Made by a program: the position numbers and the translations under genes
Source: an uncultured Lachnospiraceae bacterium
GTDB lineage: Bacteria; Bacillota; Clostridia; Lachnospirales; Lachnospiraceae
Direction of reading: 5' to 3'
DNA: 64,000 nucleotides
Assembly: GCA_910586615.1 (NCBI GenBank)
Contig: CAJUJP010000002.1
Coordinates: 1 to 64,000 of the forward strand
Shown: one piece after another, positions 8,348 through 16,733 of the stretch
Numbering within the stretch: the first letter of the stretch is position 1
Layout of the letters: every line of letters starts with the position of its first letter
The notes under the pieces: model-generated
Databases searched by the model: none
The model's input: the letters and a program-made list of their open reading frames with translations, nothing else
Told to the model about the DNA's origin: nothing

Positions 8348-9205
8348 ATGCTGAAAGGATTGTACACAGCTTATACGGGAATGATCAACGAGCAGCACAG
8401 GATGGATGTGCTGACGAATAATCTGGCAAATGCAGATACTGTCGGTTTTAAGAAAGAAGGCACCACCAGCCAGGCTTTTGATAATGTGCTTGCATACAAG
8501 ATCAAAGATCTGTCTGAGGCGGGAAATCTTCCGAAACTGATCAGCACGCCTAAGGCTGCTGATGAGAATGAAGCAAATAATGAGAATAACGAGGACTATA
8601 TGCAGAAACGTGTCAGAAGGGTGGGCATGAATCTGGGTGTCAAGATCGGTGAGAATTATGTGGATTATTCCGAAGGTCCCATTAAGGAGACGGGCAACAC
8701 CTTTGATCTGGCGATTTCTGACAGAGGTTTCTTTGCAGTTGAATATACGAACAAAGCAGGTGAGACGTCTACCAAGTATACCCGGGATGGTAATTTGACC
8801 ATGGATCGTCAGGGGAATCTGGTGACTCAGGACGGAGATTTTGTTCTGGATGATACCGGCCGGCGGATCAGAATGGATACCGCACTTCCTGTAAGCATAG
8901 ACCGGGGCGGCAATATTACGCAGGACGGTAATCATGTGGCGACCATCGGTTTGACAGATTTTGAAGATTATAATTATCTGGAACGCTTCGGCGAGAACTA
9001 TTTTGAAACAGTTGAGGGTGCAACGGAGACAGAGACGGAATCCGAGATTTATTCCGGCTATCTGGAACTTGCAAATATCTCTGTTGTGACTGAGATGGTG
9101 AATATGATTGCCCTTCAAAGACAGTATGACAGTAACCAGAGGGTGATCACTACATTTGATGAATCACTGGACATTGCAGTTAATCAGATTGGCAAGATAA
9201 GATAA
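8348..9205 (+). CDS. flhO: Flagellar hook-basal body rod protein, FlhO/FlgF type
   Basis: This is a structural protein of the flagellar axial rod. It shows the conserved N-terminal rod motif (LYTAYTGMINEQHRMDVLTNNLANADTVGFKKE) and the C-terminal helix (ELANISVVTEMVNMIALQRQYDSNQRVITTFDE) that bundle together in the filament core. A variable central domain of about 200 residues lies between them. The 285-aa length is close to FlgF and FlgG proteins. The following gene is a second rod protein of the same family, so the pair matches FlhO/FlhP (FlgF/FlgG-like). There is no Sec signal, as expected for type III flagellar export. Confidence 0.92.
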   Translation: MLKGLYTAYTGMINEQHRMDVLTNNLANADTVGFKKEGTTSQAFDNVLAYKIKDLSEAGNLPKLISTPKAADENEANNENNEDYMQKRVRRVGMNLGVKIGENYVDYSEGPIKETGNTFDLAISDRGFFAVEYTNKAGETSTKYTRDGNLTMDRQGNLVTQDGDFVLDDTGRRIRMDTALPVSIDRGGNITQDGNHVATIGLTDFEDYNYLERFGENYFETVEGATETETESEIYSGYLELANISVVTEMVNMIALQRQYDSNQRVITTFDESLDIAVNQIGKIR

Positions 9206-9225
9206 GCAATAGGAGGCGCTAGATT

Positions 9226-10044
9226 ATGGTAAGAAGTTTATGGTCGGCAGCGACCGGTATGAATGCACAGCAGGCAAATGTTGATACGATTGCCAACAAC
9301 CTGGCAAACGTTAACTCGGTGGGATACAAGACACAGGTGGCACAGTTTAAATCACTGCTGTACCAGAATCTGCAGACGGTTACCACAACGGCTAACGGAA
9401 ATCCGAAGCCCACGAGTTCACAGGTGGGACTTGGTGTCCGTACATCATCCATCAATTCTATTTTCGGTCAGGGAAGTCTGCTTGATTCCGAAAGTGATAC
9501 CGCATTTGCAATTGAAGGAGACGGTTTCTTTGCAGTTCGCGGTGAAGACGGCACCAACTATTATACGAGAAATGGTGATTTTACATGGGCATTAGCCGCA
9601 AACGGCGGTATGACATTGACAAACGCTGACGGTCTGCCGGTAATGAGCGCCGAGGGACGGCCGATTGCACTGCCTCGTACATATATCGCCAGCAGGCTTT
9701 CGATCACGGAAGAGGGTGAGATCTGCTATCCGGATGAACAGAATAATCCTCAGCCTATCGGAGTGCGTATCGGAACATTCCAGTTCAGCAATCCCGGCGG
9801 CCTGAACAGAGTCGGCGACACATTGTTTGCCGTGACAGATGCCAGTGGACGTGCGCTGAATGAAGATACTACGCCGGATGTACCTAAGAGCAGGATCGTT
9901 CAGGGATATCTGGAAGGTTCTAATGTGCAGGTTGCAAATGAGATGGTTAACCTGATCGTTGCCCAGCGTGCTTATGAAATGAATTCCAAAGCAATCACGA
10001 CTTCTGATTCCATGATGGAGACAGCGAACAATCTGAAACGTTAA
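9226..10044 (+). CDS. flgG: Flagellar rod protein, FlhP/FlgG type
   Basis: This is a distal-rod component of the flagellum, exported by the flagellar type III apparatus. The 272 residues begin MVRSLWSAATGMNAQQANVDTIANNLANVNSVGYKTQ, the classic rod/hook N-terminal motif. They end with LEGSNVQVANEMVNLIVAQRAYEMNSKAITTSDSMM, the FlgG-like C-terminal motif. The start follows aggaggc. It lies 20 bases after flhO and before the rod-binding gene, which makes a compact rod module attached to mbl. In B. subtilis nomenclature this position is flhP. Confidence 0.93.
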   Translation: MVRSLWSAATGMNAQQANVDTIANNLANVNSVGYKTQVAQFKSLLYQNLQTVTTTANGNPKPTSSQVGLGVRTSSINSIFGQGSLLDSESDTAFAIEGDGFFAVRGEDGTNYYTRNGDFTWALAANGGMTLTNADGLPVMSAEGRPIALPRTYIASRLSITEEGEICYPDEQNNPQPIGVRIGTFQFSNPGGLNRVGDTLFAVTDASGRALNEDTTPDVPKSRIVQGYLEGSNVQVANEMVNLIVAQRAYEMNSKAITTSDSMMETANNLKR

Positions 10045-10257
10045 TTTTTTTTTATGTGTGATACATTTTAGTGTATGATACAGAGATGAAAGATTCGGAG
10101 ATCAATAGAAAGGAAAGTTGCGCCTGCCGGATTTATGCACGGGAAGCTGCCGAAAGGAAATTGTTGATTATGGCAGTATGACGGCTATGGGCAGAGACAT
10201 CAGGTGCCGGAAAACAAGATCCGGAGTTGTCAGAATACAGCGCAACAGGGACGGAAT

Positions 10258-10617
10258 ATGGATTTAACAGGATTGGGCAAGTATACAGATTATATGACGG
10301 ATACCAACAGGGTGGTGACCGAGAAGCTGAAAAGTCAGTTGGAGAATACCGCAAACGCTGAAAAAGTGGAAGATGAAGCGCTTTTTGATGCCTGTAAACA
10401 GTTTGAGGCTTATCTGTGGGAGCAGGTTTACAAAGAGATGCAGAAGACAGTAGATCTTTTTGGTGATGACAAAGATCAGGATGGCTATGCTTCCAATATG
10501 GTAGACTATTTTAAAGACGGGATGCTCCAGCAGATTTCCGAGCAGACTGCTTCCGAGAAATCCAATTCTCTGGCGCATATGTTATATGAGCAGGCGAAAC
10601 GAAACTATAATATGTAG
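10258..10617 (+). CDS. FlgJ-type rod-binding protein (no muramidase domain)
   Basis: The 119-aa product matches the N-terminal rod-binding domain of FlgJ, a scaffold for rod assembly in the wall. The hallmark is DACKQFEAYLWEQVYKEMQKTV, followed by a YASNMVDYFKDGMLQQISEQ segment. The glycosidase half found in proteobacterial FlgJ is absent, as is usual in Firmicutes. The ATG at 10258 begins with the homologous region. A GTG at 10204 would add 18 residues but has a poor ribosome binding site. About 210 bases separate it from flgG, so it may have some independent expression. Confidence 0.82.
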   Translation: MDLTGLGKYTDYMTDTNRVVTEKLKSQLENTANAEKVEDEALFDACKQFEAYLWEQVYKEMQKTVDLFGDDKDQDGYASNMVDYFKDGMLQQISEQTASEKSNSLAHMLYEQAKRNYNM

Positions 10618-10699
10618 GCGAAACCTGTGAGACGGTTATTGTTCAGGACTTTACAGTGTGAATCATAACGGAAATACAGCGGATTAAATATCTGAATAT

Positions 10700-10731
10700 C
10701 ATATGAGCTGCCTGTGAGGGCAGCTCATATG
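10700..10731 (+). terminator. Hairpin ending the flagellar rod operon
   Basis: CATATGAGCTGCC (10700-10712) and GGCAGCTCATATG (10719-10731) form a perfect 13-bp stem with a tgtgag loop. The following T run is short (ttta), so termination is likely but not certain. Confidence 0.65.
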
Positions 10732-10899
10732 TTTATGGGACAGGATTCGGGTGAAGAGGTGTCAGAGGTAGATTGAGAGAACATATTGCACAAAATATTC
10801 GTGTGTGCCGGCGGGGAGCGGGCTGGACTGGTGAGCTTTCTGCACGGTACTGGCATATACTGGAAGTGCAAATTGGCGGTAATGGGAATATAATAAAAG

Positions 10900-13143
10900 A
10901 TGGATAAGATCAAGGGGTACATAGAACATATCATATATCGTAACGCTGATAACGGCTATACGGTTTTAAACATGGTGAGCGGTGAGGATGAGGTTACCTG
11001 CGTGGGCTTTTTCAAGACTATGGATCAAGGTGAGACCATAGAAGCAGAAGGAAACTATACGACTCATCCTGTATACGGTGAACAGTTTAAAATTGAGCGC
11101 TATGAGATTGTGCCGCCGGAGGATGAGGTGAGTATAGAGCGGTATCTGGGTTCCGGAGCGATCAAGGGTGTGGGCGAGGCGCTGGCGGCCAGAATCGTGA
11201 AACGCTTCGGCAGGGATACCTACCGTATCATCGAGGAGGAACCGGAAAGACTGGCGGAAGTAAAAGGAATCAGCGAACGCAAGGCGCGGGAGATTGCCGT
11301 GACGGTTTATGAGAAAAGGGATGCCAGGGAGGCCATGACTTTTCTGCAGAAATATGGCATATCCAATACACTGGCTATCCGCATCTATGAGTCTTACGGA
11401 GCGAATCTGTACGGGATTTTGAAAGAGAATCCTTATCGGCTGGCGGAGGATATTCAAGGCATCGGCTTTAAGATCGCAGATGAGATTGCCTCGAAGATCG
11501 GTATTCACATGGACTCTGATTACCGGATCAGAAGCGGCATTCTTTATACGCTGATGCTGGCCGGTGGAGAAGGACACTGCTATCTGCCGCAGGATATATT
11601 GCTCCGAAAGGCGGGAGAACTGCTTGAATTGAAACCTTCTGTGCTGGAACCGAATCTGGCCAATCTGGCCATGGATAAGAAGCTGGTCATCAAGAGACCG
11701 CCGGCGGGTGAGACGGAGTGCAGGGTGTATTCAGCTGCCTATTATTATGCGGAACTTAACTGTGCAAAGATGCTGCATGATCTGAATGTGTCCGTGGAGG
11801 GGGAGATTCTTCCTTCCCAGGAGGCTGAAATCGACAGAAAAATAGACCGGATTGAGGAGGAACTGGGAATCGGGCTGGACGAACTGCAGAAGAAATCCGT
11901 GCGGGAATGTGCAAAAAACGGTATCTTCATTCTGTCCGGCGGACCTGGTACGGGCAAGACCACCACGATCAATGCGATTATCAGATATTTTATGGCCGAT
12001 GGGATGGATGTCTATCTGGCGGCACCTACCGGCCGGGCGGCCAAGCGCATGGAAGAGGCAACAGGTTATGAATCCAGGACGATTCACCGGATGCTGGAAT
12101 TAAACGGTGCGGTTTCGGAAGAAACGAAAGCGGTCAGATTTGAGCGGAATGAAGACAATCCTCTGGAAGCGGATGTGATCATTGTGGATGAGATGTCCAT
12201 GGTGGATATTTTTCTTTTCCAGGCACTGTTGAAAGCGGTTACGGTGGGAACAAGGCTTATTTTCGTAGGAGACGTGAATCAGCTTCCGTCGGTGGGGCCG
12301 GGACAGGTGCTTCAGGATCTGATAAGCAGTGAGCGGTTTCCGATGGTGATTCTGGAAAAAGTTTTCCGGCAGGCCGGGGAGAGCGATATTGTTTGGAATG
12401 CGCACCGTATCCATGCCGGTGAGGAACTGGAACTGAACAACAAGAGCCGGGATTTCTTTTTTCTGGAAAGAAATGACACCGATGTGATTTACAAACATAT
12501 GATACAGTTGATCACAGAAAAACTGCCGCCCTACGTAGGCGCTCAGCCTTATGATATTCAGGTTCTGACGCCTATGAGAAAAGGTAAACTGGGTGTGGAG
12601 ACACTGAACGGTATCCTGCAGAAATATCTTAATCCGGCATCGGAAAGCAAAAAGGAATACACCGCCGGGGATACGCTCCTGCGTGAACATGACAAAGTCA
12701 TGCAGATCAAGAACAATTATCAGCTTGAGTGGGAGATTGTCAGTAAGTACGGGATACCAATTGATAAAGGCTGTGGTGTTTTTAACGGTGATACAGGCAT
12801 GATCATGGAGATCAATGAATATGCTCATGAGGTGGTTGTAGAATTCGATGAGCACAGGCGGGTGACCTATCAGTATGCACAGCTTGATGAGATCGAACTT
12901 GCCTATGCGGTGACCATTCATAAGTCCCAGGGCAGTGAATATCCGGCGGTCATCATGCCGCTGTTATCGGGACCGAGAATGCTCTTCAACAGAAATCTGC
13001 TCTATACGGGTGTGACCAGAGCCAGAAACTGCGTGACGATTCTGGGCAGCCGTAAGACAATTCAGGAAATGATAGACAATAATCATCAGAACCGGCGTTA
13101 CACCGGCTTCTCAGAACGGATGAAAGAAATGATTCCGCTGTAA
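10900..13143 (+). CDS. recD2: ATP-dependent DNA helicase RecD2
   Basis: This is a superfamily 1B 5'-3' DNA helicase of the RecD2/YrrC group, which acts in replication-fork and recombination repair without RecBC. The 747 aa contain an N-terminal OB-like domain (GYIEHIIYRNADNGYTVL), helix-hairpin-helix repeats (GVGEALAARIVKRFG, GISERKAREI, GIGFKIADEIA), Walker A GGPGTGKTTT near residue 347, Walker B VIIVDEMSMVD, and motif VI VTIHKSQGSEYPAV / LYTGVTRAR. Length is typical. The start at 10900 has only a weak purine-rich leader, but the N-terminus aligns with the family. comF follows 18 bases later. Confidence 0.95.
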   Translation: MDKIKGYIEHIIYRNADNGYTVLNMVSGEDEVTCVGFFKTMDQGETIEAEGNYTTHPVYGEQFKIERYEIVPPEDEVSIERYLGSGAIKGVGEALAARIVKRFGRDTYRIIEEEPERLAEVKGISERKAREIAVTVYEKRDAREAMTFLQKYGISNTLAIRIYESYGANLYGILKENPYRLAEDIQGIGFKIADEIASKIGIHMDSDYRIRSGILYTLMLAGGEGHCYLPQDILLRKAGELLELKPSVLEPNLANLAMDKKLVIKRPPAGETECRVYSAAYYYAELNCAKMLHDLNVSVEGEILPSQEAEIDRKIDRIEEELGIGLDELQKKSVRECAKNGIFILSGGPGTGKTTTINAIIRYFMADGMDVYLAAPTGRAAKRMEEATGYESRTIHRMLELNGAVSEETKAVRFERNEDNPLEADVIIVDEMSMVDIFLFQALLKAVTVGTRLIFVGDVNQLPSVGPGQVLQDLISSERFPMVILEKVFRQAGESDIVWNAHRIHAGEELELNNKSRDFFFLERNDTDVIYKHMIQLITEKLPPYVGAQPYDIQVLTPMRKGKLGVETLNGILQKYLNPASESKKEYTAGDTLLREHDKVMQIKNNYQLEWEIVSKYGIPIDKGCGVFNGDTGMIMEINEYAHEVVVEFDEHRRVTYQYAQLDEIELAYAVTIHKSQGSEYPAVIMPLLSGPRMLFNRNLLYTGVTRARNCVTILGSRKTIQEMIDNNHQNRRYTGFSERMKEMIPL

Positions 13144-13161
13144 AGCGAAGGAAACACACAT

Positions 13162-13878
13162 ATGAAAAAAACACTTCCCGGGATGCTGCTGGATCTTCTC
13201 TATCCACGTCGGTGTCCCGTCTGCGACAGGCCGGTCCGGCCTTTTGGCAGTCTCGTCTGTGAGACATGTGAACAGAAATTTGAATATATTGATGCGCCAT
13301 ACTGTATGAAGTGTGGTAAGGAGCTTGGGGAGGAGTCTGCTGAATACTGCGGGGACTGTATGCGGCACAGACATGTTTTTGACAGAGGCCGGGCGCTTTT
13401 TGTCTACAAAAGCATGGCGGATTCCATTTACCGGTTCAAGTATAAAGGAAGACAGGAATACGGAGCCTATTATGGAGCCTGTATTGGAAAACATCTGGGG
13501 AGCTGGATCAGGCACTGCCGGCCGGATGCGCTGGTGCCGGTTCCGATCCACAAATCCAGGCTGCAAATGCGCGGATACAACCAGGCGGAGGTTCTGGCAA
13601 AGGAGCTGGGCACTGTTCTGGGAATTCCGGTATACTCAGATTTGATCAGAAGAGTACGGAAAACGGATCCTATGAAAGATTTATCTGTAACAGACAGACA
13701 AAATAATTTGAAAAGGGCTTTCAAAATCTGTCGGAATGATGTAAAATTAAGTACGATTGTAATTATCGACGATATCTATACAACGGGCAGTACGATAGAC
13801 GCAATGAGTTATGAGTTGCGCAAAGCAGGGGTGAAGCACGTCTATTTCGTGACTCTTGCGATTGGTAAAGGCTTATAG
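13162..13878 (+). CDS. comF: ComF family phosphoribosyltransferase-like protein
   Basis: ComF-type proteins act in handling of incoming single-stranded DNA during transformation in some Firmicutes; the exact biochemical role is unsettled. The 238 aa begin with a double zinc-ribbon (CPVCDRPV, CETCEQKF, CMKCGKE, CGDCMRH). A phosphoribosyltransferase domain follows, with the PRPP-binding motif VIIDDIYTTGSTIDAM near the C-terminus. The nearby LVPVPIHKSRLQMRGYNQAEVLA motif is diagnostic. Its place between recD2 and yvyF resembles the B. subtilis comFC-yvyF arrangement. Confidence 0.9.
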   Translation: MKKTLPGMLLDLLYPRRCPVCDRPVRPFGSLVCETCEQKFEYIDAPYCMKCGKELGEESAEYCGDCMRHRHVFDRGRALFVYKSMADSIYRFKYKGRQEYGAYYGACIGKHLGSWIRHCRPDALVPVPIHKSRLQMRGYNQAEVLAKELGTVLGIPVYSDLIRRVRKTDPMKDLSVTDRQNNLKRAFKICRNDVKLSTIVIIDDIYTTGSTIDAMSYELRKAGVKHVYFVTLAIGKGL

Positions 13879-13921
13879 AAGGATTTGTTTATCACAATCA
13901 TAACCATAGGAGGGTAACAGC

Positions 13922-14329
13922 ATGAACGCGAGAAACTGTAGAAAATGTGGGAAATTATTTAATTATGTATCGGGACCGCCGATCTGTATGGCGTGCAGAG
14001 ACGATCTGGAAGCTAAGTTTCAGGAAGTAAAGGCATACATTCAGGATCATGTCCAGGCATCTATTCCGGAAGTATCCGAGGCATGTGATGTGTCCAAGAA
14101 TCAGATTCAGCAGTGGCTTAAGGATGAACGTCTTCAGCTGGCCGAAGGATCCGGCATTACGCTCCACTGTGAGAAATGCGGTGCGGCAATATACAGCGGC
14201 CGTTTCTGCGAGAAATGCAAGAGCAGTATGGCGAATCAGCTTCATGAGAGCATCCGCCAGCCGGAGGCACCCAAGCCGCAGCCTAAGAAGGACACGAAGG
14301 ACAATCCGAAGATGCGTTTCCTTGGTTAG
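13922..14329 (+). CDS. yvyF: Flagellar operon protein YvyF (TIGR03826 type)
   Basis: This 135-aa protein has zinc-binding pairs CRKCGKLF / CMACRDD at the start and CEKCGAAI / CEKCKSS near the end. Between them lies a helix-turn-helix-like segment (SIPEVSEACDVSKNQIQQWLKDERL). This arrangement matches the conserved flagellar operon protein that follows comFC in B. subtilis and precedes flgM there. Here flgM is not next; two unknown membrane proteins follow. The function is probably regulatory and nucleic-acid binding, which I infer from the domain layout. The ribosome binding site is aggaggg. Confidence 0.85.
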   Translation: MNARNCRKCGKLFNYVSGPPICMACRDDLEAKFQEVKAYIQDHVQASIPEVSEACDVSKNQIQQWLKDERLQLAEGSGITLHCEKCGAAIYSGRFCEKCKSSMANQLHESIRQPEAPKPQPKKDTKDNPKMRFLG

Positions 14330-14338
14330 GAGATCTGT

Positions 14339-14725
14339 ATGTTAAATGAAAAGAGAATAATCCTGATGACGAAAATGGCATCCTATGAAGCAAACGAGGG
14401 AAAGAAAAACGTTGCCATAGGAAGCTATTTTCGGAGTGATTATATAGGATGGCAGGTATTGAAGTCCATTATAAGTGCGACCATTGCATTTGTAGTGGTC
14501 TTTGGTATGTACATTTTTTATGATTTTGAAATCTTTATGATGGACATCTATAAGATGGATCTGATAGAATTTGCAAAGCGTACGCTGTCCCTCTATCTGG
14601 GAACAATCGGGGCATACGCTGTGATTTCTTATATGGTTTATACGATACGCTACAGCCGCGCGGTGAAGAGCCTGCGGGTGTATTATTTGAATCTGCGCAG
14701 ACTGGCAGAGATGTATAAACAATAA
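14339..14725 (+). CDS. Unknown small membrane protein (128 aa)
   Basis: I recognise no family. The ATG follows the yvyF stop by nine bases and has an aggag site, so it is translated from the same message. A charged N-terminus of about 37 residues is followed by a strong hydrophobic helix (IISATIAFVVVFGMYIF). A second segment (LSLYLGTIGAYAVISYMVYTI) lies near residues 85-105. The basic, Tyr- and Arg-rich tail ends in a putative helix. Two membrane spans with both ends in the cytoplasm are likely by the positive-inside rule. Confidence 0.75.
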   Translation: MLNEKRIILMTKMASYEANEGKKNVAIGSYFRSDYIGWQVLKSIISATIAFVVVFGMYIFYDFEIFMMDIYKMDLIEFAKRTLSLYLGTIGAYAVISYMVYTIRYSRAVKSLRVYYLNLRRLAEMYKQ

Positions 14726-14735
14726 GAAATACAAA

Positions 14736-14786
14736 AACAGTTCAGACTGATCAGTACGTTTACTGTGCCGGCGTCTGGACTGTTAC
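14736..14786. repeat. Minimal copy of GTAACAGTTCAG-end palindromic repeat
   Basis: AACAGTTCAGAC (14736-14747) faces GTCTGGACTGTT (14773-14784), followed by AC, as an inverted pair with one G-T mismatch. The ends match those of the long repeat at 22751-22890, but the internal part is only about 25 bases. It sits between two unknown membrane protein genes. Confidence 0.6.
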
Positions 14787-14809
14787 GTACGGAGAGCGAA
14801 AGGATAAAT

Positions 14810-15787
14810 ATGACTACCTTACTTGTTGCAAAGCAGATATTAATGACTCTATACAGTAAATATGAGGTATATATCACACCGCTTTTAAAGTTTTTACTGG
14901 CTTTTATTTCCTTACTGCTCATAAACTCACGTCTGGGTTATATGAACAGTATAGATAAACTCACGGTAGTTTTGATTGCGGCTTTGATGTGCTCGTTTAT
15001 GCCGATGAATTTTATTGTCGTCATGTCGGCTCTTTTTACACTGCTTCATCTGTATGCATTCAGCCTGGAATGCGTGCTGGTGGTGGGGACGGGATTTCTT
15101 CTCATGTTTTTGCTGTATCTGAGATTTTCGCCGAAGGATACGCTGGTGGTGATTCTTCTGCCGATCTGCTTTTTGATGAAGATTCCCTATCTGATCCCGC
15201 TGGCAATGGGACTGATCGGGACGCCGGCATCCGTGGTTTCGGTTGCCTGCGGTGTGATCGCTTATTATATGATTCATTATGTGACACAGAATGCATCGGC
15301 GATCATGGCTATCACGGCGGATACGGAATCTGCCAAATTCTCTGTTGCCAAATTTAAATCCGTGATTGATGGTCTTTTGAACAATAAAGAAATGGTGGTC
15401 ATCATCATGGCTTTTGCGGTTACGGTGATCATGGTATATCTGATCAGAAGGCTGAGCATTGATTATGCGTGGACCATCGCCATGGTGGCGGGTACGGTGG
15501 TGGATATCATGGTACTGCTGGTGGGCGATCTTATGTTTGACACGAATGTTGCCCTGTTCGGAGTGATTTTTGGCAATATTGTATCGTTTCTTCTTGCGGT
15601 GGTGCTGCAGTTTTTTGTATTTAATGTGGATTACAGCAGGACGGAGAAGGTACAATTTGAAGATGATGAATATTATTATTATGTGAAGGCTGTGCCGAAG
15701 GTGGTGGTGTCAAACCCGGAGAAGAAAGTAAAGCAGATCAACAGCCAGAGAGCGAAAACACCACAGAAAACAAGAAGTTCGCATTAA
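14810..15787 (+). CDS. Unknown polytopic membrane protein (325 aa)
   Basis: I do not recognise this family. The ATG at 14810 follows an aagga site. An upstream start at 14765 would fall inside the palindromic repeat and is unlikely. By eye there are about eight or nine hydrophobic helices in two blocks, residues about 20-165 and 205-285, separated by a polar stretch (TADTESAKFSVAKFKSVIDG). A basic cytoplasmic tail of about 45 residues has a tyrosine run and a KKVKQINSQRAKTPQKTR end. Its place directly before cdaA suggests a link with the cell envelope or c-di-AMP, which is inference only. Confidence 0.75.
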   Translation: MTTLLVAKQILMTLYSKYEVYITPLLKFLLAFISLLLINSRLGYMNSIDKLTVVLIAALMCSFMPMNFIVVMSALFTLLHLYAFSLECVLVVGTGFLLMFLLYLRFSPKDTLVVILLPICFLMKIPYLIPLAMGLIGTPASVVSVACGVIAYYMIHYVTQNASAIMAITADTESAKFSVAKFKSVIDGLLNNKEMVVIIMAFAVTVIMVYLIRRLSIDYAWTIAMVAGTVVDIMVLLVGDLMFDTNVALFGVIFGNIVSFLLAVVLQFFVFNVDYSRTEKVQFEDDEYYYYVKAVPKVVVSNPEKKVKQINSQRAKTPQKTRSSH

Positions 15788-15863
15788 TATTTTTATAAGA
15801 CAGAAAGGTGCATTCCGATGAGACGGATGTACCGCAAGAAGACAGGAAGGACGGTGAAAGAGG

Positions 15864-16733
15864 ATGCAGCAACTGAATAATTTTATAGACACCTATCTGT
15901 CCAAGCTGCATATGCCCACAATTCACTGGACTGATGTAGTCGAAATAGTTATTCTGACATTTCTGGCGTATCATATCCTCGTGTGGATCAAGAATACGAG
16001 GGCCTGGGCACTTCTGAAAGGCGTCATTGTGATTGCAGTTTTTATCCTGATCGCGGCGCTTTTCAGCATGAATACGATTTTATGGATCGTCAGGAACGTG
16101 TTCAGTATAGCGGCCATTGCCATTGTAGTAGTGCTTCAGCCGGAGCTTCGCAACGCGCTGGAAGAACTGGGACGGAAAAACTTTTTTTCTTCTATTATTC
16201 CCTTTGATGCGGGAAAGACAGAAGGTGGACGGTTTTCTGACCGGACCATCAATGAGATCGTCAAGGCATCTGTGGAGATGGGAAAAGTAAAGACGGGTGC
16301 ACTGATCGTGATTGAACAGGATCAGCCTTTGCGTGAATACGAGCGCACAGGTATTGATGTGGACGGTATTGTTTCCAGCCAGCTGCTGATCAATATATTT
16401 GAGCATAATACGCCGCTGCATGATGGCGCAATTATCGTGAGGGGAAACCGTATCGTTTCAGCTACATGTTATCTGCCGTTGTCTGACAATATGGCTCTGA
16501 GCAAGGATCTGGGAACAAGACACCGGGCGGGCGTGGGCATTTCGGAAGTGACCGATTCCATGACGGTGATCGTATCCGAGGAGACCGGTAAGATCAGTGT
16601 TGCCTACGGAGGGCAGCTGGAAAGAGGGATGGATGCGGAACGGCTGAGAGCGAGACTGTCGGATATTCAGAACAAGCCGGTGGAGGATAAGAAACGGAAG
16701 TTGTGGAAAGGCAGGTCCAGAAATGAAGAATAA
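15864..16733 (+). CDS. cdaA: Diadenylate cyclase CdaA
   Basis: This membrane enzyme condenses two ATP into cyclic di-AMP, the second messenger controlling potassium, osmolyte and wall homeostasis. The 289 aa have three N-terminal transmembrane helices (about residues 25-90) and then the DisA_N catalytic domain. That domain has the DGA motif at 187-189 (PLHDGAIIV) and the RHR motif at 219-221 (GTRHRAGVG). An aggaagg site precedes the ATG. It overlaps cdaR by 11 bases and is followed by glmM, the conserved Firmicute cluster. GdpP, encoded at 24351, degrades the product. Confidence 0.96.
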   Translation: MQQLNNFIDTYLSKLHMPTIHWTDVVEIVILTFLAYHILVWIKNTRAWALLKGVIVIAVFILIAALFSMNTILWIVRNVFSIAAIAIVVVLQPELRNALEELGRKNFFSSIIPFDAGKTEGGRFSDRTINEIVKASVEMGKVKTGALIVIEQDQPLREYERTGIDVDGIVSSQLLINIFEHNTPLHDGAIIVRGNRIVSATCYLPLSDNMALSKDLGTRHRAGVGISEVTDSMTVIVSEETGKISVAYGGQLERGMDAERLRARLSDIQNKPVEDKKRKLWKGRSRNEE

